From Firmicutes bacterium ZOR0006 (GTDB lineage: Bacteria > Bacillota_I > Bacilli_A > Culicoidibacterales > ZOR0006), in the NCBI GenBank assembly GCA_000798955.1, contig JTLC01000015.1, forward strand, positions 1 to 64,000: a DNA stretch of 64,000 bases, given 5' to 3'. The notes below the pieces were generated by a model. It did not search any database and was not told where the DNA came from. It worked only from the letters and a program-made list of their open reading frames with translations. Position numbers and translations under genes: made by a program. Positions 43,128 to 50,915 of the stretch are shown in pieces (position 1 is the stretch's first letter; the number at the start of each line of letters is the position of its first letter).

Positions 43128-45767
43128 ATGAAAACAAAAACGATTCAATATTACGAGCAACAGGTGACAATTCACGAGCCGTATTATTCACAAGCAGTAA
43201 CTGCATTTCCCTTTAAATCATGTACGACGTTAATTAATCATCTAGTGACATTTTTAGATGTAAAAGTATTGGGTGATTTACCTAATGATTTTGCGACACT
43301 TCCATTTCAAGTGAGCGAAAAGAAAATTCATAAATTTTTTGAACAAGTAGCAGAATTTACATTTATCTCGCCAGATGATCAATTTAGTTTATTATTTGCG
43401 GGACGAATTATAACTTTACCGCCAACAATGCTCACTGAAGTCATTGATCCAATTGATTATGAAACGTGTCCCATTGTCATTCAACGGTTAATGGAACATG
43501 GCTGGACAACATACGGGCAATTACCAGCCCAACTTGCAAGTTTAGAAAATATGCGCTCAATCGGTCACAAAGCTATTGAAAAGTTTGTGGATCACTTGCA
43601 TCATGTAATTGCCAGACACGAGGCATCGTTACGTCGACTTTCGCAAGCAGGAAGCTTTACACTACAAGAGCAAATCCAACACGAGTTACAACGGATATAT
43701 GATGAATTTCAAAATTACACAAGTGAGAGCTTTAGTGATCGCGATTTGTTTATTTTCGAAAAATTCTATGAACAATATTTGACAGATCATCGCTGGACGC
43801 TCGAAGCTATCGGTCAAGAGTTAGGGGTGACTCGAGAACGAATTCGACAAATTCATCAAAAAAATAAACGCCGACTGCTAGCAATTGCACAACCGATTAT
43901 GCCCTTACTCATACAAGAGATTGAAAAGCGGCATGGATTTAGTCGGATTGATTTTTTCCGAACAATCGATTTCACGAAGTTTTTGGTGACAGAAGTGTTA
44001 TATGAGCAAGGCATTTACTTGTATAGTGAAGAATTGGCAATTGTGACAACATATCAAAAGCCGCAATTACGGCAGTTAGAAGAAAAAATTGCTGATTATG
44101 TCGAAGGAAAAGCGCAATTTCAATTGCTAACGTCTTCACAAACAAAAGCAATTGGCGAGAAAATCAAACGGAAATTTGCAATTCGATCAACTATTTTTAT
44201 TAAAGAACAGCTACGAAAACTCTTTTTGCCGACCCGAAATCGTCAATACGTCTTACGTTCAATTTCAAAGGCACAAATTGTCGACATTGTCTTGCAACAA
44301 TTTCCACTAGGAATTGAATTGTATAAAAATGAAGAGCAAATTCGGCAGTTAGCTAATGAAATTGTTGCTCAAACATTTACAAATGAGAAAGATCGGGCAA
44401 TTGTCGGTTTAATCCAACGCGAAGAACTGCAATATCGGATTTTACTGTGGGGACGTGGGTATTATATTCATCGTAATTTTGTCACGTTAGATCAAACACT
44501 GTTACAAGAAATTCATGAGTATTTAGAACAATTGCTGACGAGTATCCCTTCAACAACGGCGGAGCATGTTTATGAGCAATTTGAATCATTACTCCAGGCA
44601 AATAATATTCCCAATAAGTACGCCTTATACACTTTGTTGCGATTGTCAAATTCGACGGCGGTTATTGCCTATCCAGAATTTCCCAAGATTATGCATGCTG
44701 AAAAAAGCGGGGAAAATTATGATAATCGTTCCCAAATTGTTGATTATTTAAAAGCCTGTGGCCACCCGGTGACAACTGAACAATTACGGAAAGAATTTGT
44801 CGAAGTACGGGGTTGGAAATTATATACGCTGACAGCAACACTCTCATATAGTACGGAAATTATTTCGACGAACTATAGTGAATATGGATTACTTGCCTTT
44901 TATCAACAATTTCAAAAACGCGATTTTCTCAAAATTGCGCAAACAATTCGGCAAAAGTTAGAAGAGCAGCTTATCATTGCAATTGATGGTATCTTTTATG
45001 AGTACGAGAGTACGTTAGAAAAGAGCGGGATTCAGTCCCGACAACTACTCTATTCGTTACTCAAACATTTCTATGGTCATGAGTTTCGCTTCACACGCTA
45101 TCCGCATATTGTCAGTGTCGATTATCACGATGATATCTCATTTGCCGCAATTATTGAAAATTACTTGTTACAAGCTGGTGAATTAGTCAATCGTTCGCAA
45201 ATGCTCGAGTGGCTTTCGCAAGATGTTGGGGCAAATAGTCGGACATTTGATGCTGTTTTACAGAAATCGGCGGCAATTATCGCATATACAAACGGACAAA
45301 CTGCTCAATATATCCACCGTGATATTTTAGAGTGGAGTGAAGAGAAGCAAAAGCGACTTGGGGAACTCGTTCATGAACATATGCAGCAAAAACCATCAAC
45401 ATTTGTGAGTGCGCAATGGGTGCTCGATAAATTTACTTTACCGCAGCTCGGGCTGAAATTACCGTGGAATAAAGAACTGTTAATCAATTTATTGAAACGT
45501 GATGAAAGTTTTGTATTAATTGGTTCAGAATCACGAATTATCGTAGAGCGAGATAATTTACAGGGTATTCATTCGAACATGACTTTTATTGCTCATGTAA
45601 TTCGGCGAAAATTTGGCGGCAAGACAACAGTCGAAGAACTTCGCTATAAATTGAAATCATATAATTTTTCTCGTGATGGGGACTTTTTAGAAGATACAAT
45701 GAAGGCATTAGCAGTAGAACAAGCACCATTCTTTATCGATGGTGAAATGATTGCGTTGAAAAATTAG
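43128..45767 (+). CDS. Large protein with RNA-polymerase-alpha-CTD-like and sigma-4-like DNA-binding domains
   Basis: 879 residues. Two segments (about 30-75 and 113-160; landmark GWTTYGQLPAQLASLENMRS) resemble the helix-hairpin-helix alphaCTD of RNA polymerase. Residues 222-250 are a near-perfect sigma-70 region-4 helix-turn-helix (WTLEAIGQELGVTRERIRQI). The remaining ~600 residues contain several winged-helix-like repeats, for example around 445-510, 535-590 and 695-760. No sigma-2 domain is present, so it is not a sigma factor. It may bind promoters or polymerase, or recognise DNA in repair or defence. I know no function. It has its own GGGGAG ribosome-binding site and terminator, with no evident partner gene. 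Confidence 0.75.
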   Translation: MKTKTIQYYEQQVTIHEPYYSQAVTAFPFKSCTTLINHLVTFLDVKVLGDLPNDFATLPFQVSEKKIHKFFEQVAEFTFISPDDQFSLLFAGRIITLPPTMLTEVIDPIDYETCPIVIQRLMEHGWTTYGQLPAQLASLENMRSIGHKAIEKFVDHLHHVIARHEASLRRLSQAGSFTLQEQIQHELQRIYDEFQNYTSESFSDRDLFIFEKFYEQYLTDHRWTLEAIGQELGVTRERIRQIHQKNKRRLLAIAQPIMPLLIQEIEKRHGFSRIDFFRTIDFTKFLVTEVLYEQGIYLYSEELAIVTTYQKPQLRQLEEKIADYVEGKAQFQLLTSSQTKAIGEKIKRKFAIRSTIFIKEQLRKLFLPTRNRQYVLRSISKAQIVDIVLQQFPLGIELYKNEEQIRQLANEIVAQTFTNEKDRAIVGLIQREELQYRILLWGRGYYIHRNFVTLDQTLLQEIHEYLEQLLTSIPSTTAEHVYEQFESLLQANNIPNKYALYTLLRLSNSTAVIAYPEFPKIMHAEKSGENYDNRSQIVDYLKACGHPVTTEQLRKEFVEVRGWKLYTLTATLSYSTEIISTNYSEYGLLAFYQQFQKRDFLKIAQTIRQKLEEQLIIAIDGIFYEYESTLEKSGIQSRQLLYSLLKHFYGHEFRFTRYPHIVSVDYHDDISFAAIIENYLLQAGELVNRSQMLEWLSQDVGANSRTFDAVLQKSAAIIAYTNGQTAQYIHRDILEWSEEKQKRLGELVHEHMQQKPSTFVSAQWVLDKFTLPQLGLKLPWNKELLINLLKRDESFVLIGSESRIIVERDNLQGIHSNMTFIAHVIRRKFGGKTTVEELRYKLKSYNFSRDGDFLEDTMKALAVEQAPFFIDGEMIALKN

Positions 45768-45769
45768 AA

Positions 45770-45822
45770 AGAAACCACGAAATATGTGGGCTAAATTGCC
45801 AAACATTTCGTGGTTTCTTTTC
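45770..45822 (+). terminator. Intrinsic terminator after the 879-residue gene
   Basis: GAAACCACGAAAT/ATTTCGTGGTTTC stem across a 21-nt loop, followed by T-rich sequence. Confidence 0.9.
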
Positions 45823-45939
45823 GAACATAAAAATTAAATGTTTTTTTGGTTTTTAAGATGAATAAATTCAAAAAAAGTGGTATAATCACTCACAGAGTGG
45901 TAAGCAATTTTACTACTGTTGGCGAAGGGAATGCAAAAG

Positions 45940-47211
45940 ATGAAAAAAAATACTATTCTGTTAGTTGTTAGTATTGTCATTATGGTGATGATTCTTACAT
46001 TCGCATTGAGTAGCTGGAATAAAGAAAGTGAAGAAGAGATCGTTCTACGATTTGGAACATGGTCATCATCACCAGCAGAAAATGTTGTGCTTGATCGGGT
46101 GATTGATGTCTTTACGCGCAAAACTGGTATTTATGTTGAACGAGAGACATATCCATATAACTATAGCTCAATTATGACGAGCAAGCTGCGTGAAAATGAA
46201 GAACCCGACGTTTTTTTTGTGTCACAAATGGATTACCGTTTTTGGCAACATAATGGTTGGTTAAAAAATGTGAATGATCTAGTCGCAAATCCCGGTGATT
46301 ATTATCGTCCAATTCGAGAAACATTCCGTACGAGAGGTGAGTTTTACACCGTACCGAAAGATTTCGCTTCAATTATGTTGTATATCAATGAAGATTTATT
46401 GAATGAAGCTGGTTTCAAACTTGAAGATGTCCCGCAAGAGCTTGCAGCAATGCCTTCTTTTTTAGAAGCATTACAAGCTCATTTGCCCGAAGGGATTACG
46501 GCAATGACTGTCGATGTGCAATTTGAGAATTTTATGTCATTATTTGAAAAACTTGATCCAGTTGCGTATTCAACGTTTGATTTTGCAGAATCGGAACCGA
46601 TTCAAGACTTTATTCAACAATTTAGTCAATTAGTGCAAAGTGGTGCACTCAAACTAATGAATGAAAATTTAGAGCAAGAACGTGCGGGCGAACAATTTCG
46701 TAAACAGGAGACCGTCCTTACATTGGAAGGAAACTGGCTATACAATGATTTAAACTATTATGAATCACCATTTCATTATCATGTTGAACAATTACCACAA
46801 ATCAATGGGAAAACGCCAATGGCAGCCTATTTTACTGGTTATGGTATTTCAGCCGATACTGAATATGCCGAAGCAGCCGGGCTTTTTGTCAAATATTTGA
46901 CATCAGCATTTGCCCCTTACGTTGTAGATAATATTTCGTCTTTTCCAGCAAGTGCCTCAGTAGCAGCAGAAGTATTCGGCAGTGAAAGTAATCTTGATGA
47001 TATTGGTTCGGCAATGGTAGAAGGACTCGGAAAAGAAGTAGTTGTCGGTCGAAATTATTACCATGTCATCTATTCCTACTACTTTGGCATGCATTTACCA
47101 GAAATCATCGCAAATCCCGAAAATTCAGCCGCAATTTTTGAACAAATTTTAGCAGAAGCTGATGGTGCCGACAAGTATGTACGAGAAATCATTGAAATTC
47201 GGAATGAATAA
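45940..47211 (+). CDS. Extracellular solute-binding protein, membrane-anchored, orphan
   Basis: 423 residues from ATG 45940. AAGGGA ends 10 bp before it, and earlier starts (TTG 45919, ATG 45931) lie on or before the ribosome-binding site. Residues 4-24 form one hydrophobic segment without any cysteine, so it is an uncleaved anchor or type I signal rather than a lipoprotein, unlike most Gram-positive binding proteins. The body has the family-1 sugar-binding layout (VFTRKTGIYVERET, EEPDVFFVSQMDYRFW, VPKDFASIMLYINEDLL). No permease gene is near. A 56-residue membrane protein follows 26 bp later. TATAAT at 45881-45886 is the likely -10. Confidence 0.85.
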   Translation: MKKNTILLVVSIVIMVMILTFALSSWNKESEEEIVLRFGTWSSSPAENVVLDRVIDVFTRKTGIYVERETYPYNYSSIMTSKLRENEEPDVFFVSQMDYRFWQHNGWLKNVNDLVANPGDYYRPIRETFRTRGEFYTVPKDFASIMLYINEDLLNEAGFKLEDVPQELAAMPSFLEALQAHLPEGITAMTVDVQFENFMSLFEKLDPVAYSTFDFAESEPIQDFIQQFSQLVQSGALKLMNENLEQERAGEQFRKQETVLTLEGNWLYNDLNYYESPFHYHVEQLPQINGKTPMAAYFTGYGISADTEYAEAAGLFVKYLTSAFAPYVVDNISSFPASASVAAEVFGSESNLDDIGSAMVEGLGKEVVVGRNYYHVIYSYYFGMHLPEIIANPENSAAIFEQILAEADGADKYVREIIEIRNE

Positions 47212-47237
47212 TACAGCTATTTGAAAGGAATTTTGAG

Positions 47238-47408
47238 ATGAAAGCAATTTTTAAACAGTATGAGGCTATTTTTATTACGTTAGGTTTAGCGTTACTGGTA
47301 TTAATTTTTACAAAGTGGGATCCCCAAATTATGACTTTTGTGAGTCTATTCTTACTCCTTGAGGCAGTTTATTTAGGTATTACCTATCTCCGACAACGAA
47401 AAAAATAA
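47238..47408 (+). CDS. Small membrane protein, 56 residues
   Basis: ATG 47238 follows GAAAGGAATTTTGAG and opens a 56-codon frame ending TAA 47406-47408, directly before a strong terminator. The protein has two hydrophobic segments (about 10-25 and 32-50) joined by KWDPQ and ends with the basic RQRKK. It begins 26 bp after the solute-binding protein and ends the transcript, so it may be an accessory or regulatory membrane subunit. No family recognised. Confidence 0.75.
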   Translation: MKAIFKQYEAIFITLGLALLVLIFTKWDPQIMTFVSLFLLLEAVYLGITYLRQRKK

Positions 47409-47422
47409 TAAATAATTACTGC

Positions 47423-47457
47423 AAAGCAGTCTTTCTAAGGAAAGACTGCTTTTTTTG
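47423..47457 (+). terminator. Intrinsic terminator after the small membrane protein gene
   Basis: AAAGCAGTCTTTC pairs with GAAAGACTGCTTT across a four-base loop, with a seven-T run. Confidence 0.95.
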
Positions 47458-47867
47458 TTTTCTTGCCTCACTGCAACTGTAGTACCAATTCGCCTGATAC
47501 TAGCGTTCGTTTTGCTTTCGTCGTCTTTTTTGCAAACAGATTACAGATGTCTTTCTTCTTTTTGTGCATTTCTACAAATGAACCGTGTTTTTAAATATTT
47601 AGTTAAAAATAAATAATTCAATAAATAAACAAATTTTTGGAATTAAACCAATAAAAATGCTATTTCATCATAAAAAAAGCCTTTTTAATTGTTATTTTCT
47701 ATAAAAACAGAAAATTTAACAAAAAGCAACAAAATATAGTATTAGTTTTTATTCGTGCAAATTCACAAATAAAAACGATAAAAATTGTCAAAATAACATT
47801 TAAAATTACAAAACGAAAAAAACACTTCTCAACTCTGGTTTACATAATATACATTATCGGAAGTAAC

Positions 47868-47981
47868 AAAAAAACCAGCCTCTTGAAGAAAGCTGGGTGT
47901 TTAGCGAGAATAAATATCTATACAATCATGGCTACTTCCACCTTGTAAAAAAAGCTGGTGAAGCGCTGACTGCTAAGTTCT
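47868..47981 (-). ncRNA. Candidate minus-strand small RNA
   Basis: A consensus-quality promoter on the minus strand lies just upstream (see 47988-48016). About 105-115 nt downstream the minus strand reads CCAGC, a 12-nt loop, GCTGG and a seven-T run, an intrinsic terminator. Between them there is no open frame of useful length with a ribosome-binding site. CACC/GGTG can form a second helix near the 5' end. Size, promoter and terminator together suggest a regulatory RNA. No family recognised. Confidence 0.4.
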
Positions 47982-47987
47982 GTTACT

Positions 47988-48016
47988 AGTATAGCAAATT
48001 GCAGCACTAAATTCAA
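47988..48016 (-). promoter_or_regulatory. Minus-strand promoter of the candidate small RNA
   Basis: Read on the minus strand: TTGAAT (48016-48011), a 17-bp spacer, TATACT (47993-47988). It matches sigma-A consensus well and drives no visible coding gene. Confidence 0.55.
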
Positions 48017-48117
48017 GCTAGGATCCTATTTCTCCAAAAATTGGTATGACTTGTTCCCTGTTAACAAAAAGAACACTTAAAGTTTAAAATATAGCTGATG
48101 AAATTGCTTGTGAACAC

Positions 48118-48145
48118 TTGTAATAACTGAATATCTTTTTATAAT
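48118..48145 (+). promoter_or_regulatory. Promoter of the 75-residue protein gene
   Basis: TTGTAA (48118-48123), 16-bp spacer, TATAAT (48140-48145), 49 bp before the start codon. Confidence 0.7.
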
Positions 48146-48193
48146 AAACGTATCTTTAATGAAATTTGTCGGTTAGAGACTGGAGGCTAGATT

Positions 48194-48421
48194 ATGACTT
48201 TAGATGATGTAAAAAACAAAATCATGGCACTTGCTCGATTCCATCGTGAAACAGATGTTGATGCAGCGCAATTTCATCTCGAAGATGAGGAACGGACACT
48301 CACACGCTTACAAGATGATGAGGTCTGGTACCATATTGTCGAGTTAGAAGAATTGACTGGAGCTGATTTTGACCGGCGCGATGCTGTTCACCTCTATCGA
48401 AAAACGTATTTAGGTGATTAA
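48194..48421 (+). CDS. Small acidic protein of unknown function
   Basis: 75 residues, rich in Asp and Glu, predicted soluble, with a helix-rich N-terminus (LDDVKNKIMALARFHRETD) and a C-terminal ELTGADFDRRDAVHLYRKTY. No family recognised. It has a clear promoter, a GGAGGCTAG ribosome-binding site and a terminator beginning at its stop codon, so it is almost certainly a real single-gene transcript. Confidence 0.8.
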   Translation: MTLDDVKNKIMALARFHRETDVDAAQFHLEDEERTLTRLQDDEVWYHIVELEELTGADFDRRDAVHLYRKTYLGD

Positions 48422-48443
48422 AAGGCTCATTGAGCCTTTTTTA
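48421..48443 (+). terminator. Intrinsic terminator
   Basis: AAAGGCTCA/TGAGCCTTT with minimal loop and a T-run, starting in the stop codon. Confidence 0.9.
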
Positions 48444-48510
48444 TTCCTACTCCTCCTGCTCTTGTGAAGAGTTACTACCTGTAGATAAGTAAGAAAGAAA
48501 GGGTGATTGT

Positions 48511-49476
48511 ATGAAACCAACAACTAAAACATTACTCCCAGCACTGGCAACAACAACGATTATTACTGGCATAATCGGTATCAACTATACAATTGCTCAT
48601 CAATTGACACATCCTAAGCGTTCAAGTATTTCGGTGCCGCCAAATCAAGCGGCTTTAATCTATGAAGATATTAGTGTTTCAACACCGGATCAGTTGAATA
48701 TTAAGGGTTGGTTTTTACCCGCACAAAACAATGGTGAAGAACATTTAAGCCAACAAACCATTATCTTTGCCCACCACTACGGTGGTTCACGGACAAGTGA
48801 TGAATTAGGCTCATTAGAATTTTTCAAGAATTTTCTGCCAAAGGGCTATAATATCATTGCGTTTGATTTTCGAAATTCGGGTTTATCTGATGGTGATATG
48901 ACAACGATGGGGGTTAGTGAACAAGATGATTTAGCAGCTATTGTTGCTTGGTGTAACCAGCGGATTCCCAATGGTCAAATTGTCTTATGGGGCTTTTCGA
49001 TGGGAGCAGCTGTTTCGCTTAATAGTGGTTGGCAATTCGCGAACGTCGTTGGGGTCATTGCTGACAGCAGTTTTTCTGACTTGTCGCGATACTGCTTAGA
49101 GGCATTGGAAGCTTGGGCACCAGTAAACCCATTAATTTTTAGTTATCCTGTTTTTTTGATTTCACAATATGTCTTAGGGATTAAGGCAGAAAAAATGAGT
49201 CCCTTAAAGGCGATCAAAAACTATGAAAGCTGCCAACTGTTATTAATCCATTCGCATAAAGATCGAATTATTCCAGTCCAACATGCCATGGAACTTTATG
49301 CAGCAGCAAACCCAAATACGTGTGAGCTTTGTATTTTCCCTAGTGAAAATCATGCTGCTTCTTATTTTACAAATTCAGATCTTTACTTACAAAAAGTATT
49401 TGCTTTTCTGCAACGAAGCTTTCAAACAGCAGCATTATCACCGTTAACGGATGATATCTTACAAAAACGAGCATAA
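48511..49476 (+). CDS. Alpha/beta hydrolase, membrane-anchored serine hydrolase
   Basis: 321 residues. A hydrophobic N-terminal segment (about 8-27) probably anchors it, with the catalytic domain outside. The oxyanion region FAHHYGGSR, the nucleophile elbow WGFSMGAAVSL with the catalytic Ser, and HSHKDRIIPVQHA plus ENHAASY give a complete Ser-Asp-His set. It resembles YqkD/BAAT-like lactobacillar hydrolases. Substrate unknown. AAAGGGTGATTG precedes ATG 48511. Confidence 0.88.
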   Translation: MKPTTKTLLPALATTTIITGIIGINYTIAHQLTHPKRSSISVPPNQAALIYEDISVSTPDQLNIKGWFLPAQNNGEEHLSQQTIIFAHHYGGSRTSDELGSLEFFKNFLPKGYNIIAFDFRNSGLSDGDMTTMGVSEQDDLAAIVAWCNQRIPNGQIVLWGFSMGAAVSLNSGWQFANVVGVIADSSFSDLSRYCLEALEAWAPVNPLIFSYPVFLISQYVLGIKAEKMSPLKAIKNYESCQLLLIHSHKDRIIPVQHAMELYAAANPNTCELCIFPSENHAASYFTNSDLYLQKVFAFLQRSFQTAALSPLTDDILQKRA

Positions 49477-49518
49477 TGACAAGTGCATATTTTCCGCAAT
49501 ACTAGCACTAGATACAGA

Positions 49519-49563
49519 GAAATGACGTGACGATGGCAGTAAGTCTAACGCGTCATTTTTTAT
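49519..49563 (+). terminator. Intrinsic terminator after hydrolase gene
   Basis: AAATGACG pairs with CGTCATTT across a 23-nt loop that includes a few further pairs, followed by Ts. Confidence 0.75.
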
Positions 49564-49567
49564 ATGT

Positions 49568-49600
49568 AAAAAAACCGTATCACTTAGAGCGATACGGTGA
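49568..49600 (-). terminator. Intrinsic terminator of the minus-strand two-gene unit
   Basis: ACCGTATC (49574-49581) and GATACGGT (49591-49598) form a perfect stem. On the minus strand a seven-T run follows. Confidence 0.9.
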
Positions 49601-49609
49601 TAATTTTGG

Positions 49610-50914
49610 TTAAGTAAATAATGCACTACTGTTACTGGTGCTAATTTGGAGTTGTTCTGCATGCTCAAGTCCAGCAATGAGGCTGTGAGCAGCGCTATTG
49701 GTAATCACGCGCTCTTTAAACTCTGTTCCACCAAACAAGACGTTTTGTACCGCAAACTGAAGGCGGGTATGTGTATCGCGTATTTGCAGATGGTGGAGTT
49801 TAGCAATAGTGACAGCTTCAGCTTGAATCAGCGCGCCCTTGAAAATCATTGTTTCTGGTGATTGTAAGAGTGAATTTGGCGCCTTTAACTCACCAAGATC
49901 AATTGTGAATTGACTGTGAGTTATTGTCAGACCATCAATTTTGAAGAAATGAATATCTTTAAGGTGGAAGAGTGAAAGTGCTGGCTGTGTCGTAGTAATA
50001 AATAAACCGTTTATCACTAAATTGGACCATTCTAATGTATGAACCTGTTCAAAGATGAAGTATTCGGGTAAATATGCCCCTTTTTTCGTACTCAAGGCAC
50101 AGTTGCGAATTGTAACTGTTTGATTATCATGAAACCGAATTGGTGTCGTGAACTGGGTCAGATCAAAATATGCATGCGCAATATCAACATGTTTACTTGT
50201 AATCAGGTGATAATCTTCCACTGGGAAGCGGACAAGCTCAGTGGCAGTAAATTTAAAATAGCGCTCGTTAGCAACTAAGACTCCTGATACAAACGTTTGT
50301 GTGTAATAAGTGAAATAATCGAGTAAGGGGTTGAGTTGCATAAAGTTATTTGTAAAAAGAACAGTATCTTGGAGGAGCACAATTTTTGCTAATAGTGTTA
50401 GTTGCTCAAGTTCTTCAGAAGTCAAAGCAAAAATATTGGCAAGTTCAGCAATGTACTGTAAGCTTTGCGGTGTCGGTTGGCTCTGACAGCTACTTAAAAT
50501 TAAAGCATCGACAATAAAGGTGTAACGGTACGGTGTAGCGGTGATTAATGGGAGAAATTCATCAAAGATATACTCATCGAGATTCGTTGCTAATTGTAAA
50601 TGCGCAACAACAGCTTCTTCCGGAGCGATAGCTGTGTGTAGCCGTGTGAAAAAAACGAGGTTCGTCATTAAATCACCTTGCAAGTGTGCTAAAACCGTCG
50701 CTAAGATGGTGCAATAGCGTGACTTTAATTGATTTTCCGCTTGGTACAAAGGGTGATTATGGTAGTGCATTTGATTTGCGAGACGTTGGACAACGTTGAG
50801 ATCATATTCAGTAAATGTATTTGGGACTGCTTCAGACTCAGTAAGGCTGGCTTGCATGGCATGGAGCTGATCAAGAATACCAGTTAACTCCTGTTGTAAA
50901 TGTTGTGTTTTCAT
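49610..50914 (-). CDS. Unknown protein: helical (TerB-like?) N-half, beta-helix-like C-half
   Basis: 434 residues. Residues 1-180 are predicted all-helical. A stretch about 75-180 (NLVFFTRLHTAI, LDEYIFDEFLPLI, ELANIFALTSEELEQLTLLAKIV) has the rhythm of TerB-like helical domains. From about 225 to 430 the protein becomes a series of short beta strands, 'IRFHDNQTVTIRNCAL', 'LEWSNLVINGLFI', 'IHFFKIDGLTITHSQF', 'LHHLQIRDTHTRL', that resembles a right-handed beta helix. No signal peptide. One base separates it from the upstream gene, so they are translated together. Both assignments are fold impressions only, and I know no characterised homologue. Confidence 0.7.
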   Translation of the reverse strand: MKTQHLQQELTGILDQLHAMQASLTESEAVPNTFTEYDLNVVQRLANQMHYHNHPLYQAENQLKSRYCTILATVLAHLQGDLMTNLVFFTRLHTAIAPEEAVVAHLQLATNLDEYIFDEFLPLITATPYRYTFIVDALILSSCQSQPTPQSLQYIAELANIFALTSEELEQLTLLAKIVLLQDTVLFTNNFMQLNPLLDYFTYYTQTFVSGVLVANERYFKFTATELVRFPVEDYHLITSKHVDIAHAYFDLTQFTTPIRFHDNQTVTIRNCALSTKKGAYLPEYFIFEQVHTLEWSNLVINGLFITTTQPALSLFHLKDIHFFKIDGLTITHSQFTIDLGELKAPNSLLQSPETMIFKGALIQAEAVTIAKLHHLQIRDTHTRLQFAVQNVLFGGTEFKERVITNSAAHSLIAGLEHAEQLQISTSNSSALFT

Positions 50915-50915
50915 A

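Larger units (their letters stand above)
47458..48117. other. Gene-poor, very A+T-rich intergenic region
   Basis: About 660 bp with no credible coding frame on either strand. Bases 47600-47830 are extremely A+T-rich. The right part holds the candidate minus-strand RNA listed separately. No repeats of the 4-5 kb type, origin boxes or insertion-sequence ends were seen. Confidence 0.6.

Noticed and set aside
43128-45767. Alternative sigma factor
   Set aside because: Only the region-4 helix-turn-helix is present; no region 2, and the protein is far too long.
47868-48016. Fst-type type I toxin-antitoxin locus
   Set aside because: No short hydrophobic toxin frame with a ribosome-binding site was found on either strand nearby; kept only as a candidate RNA.
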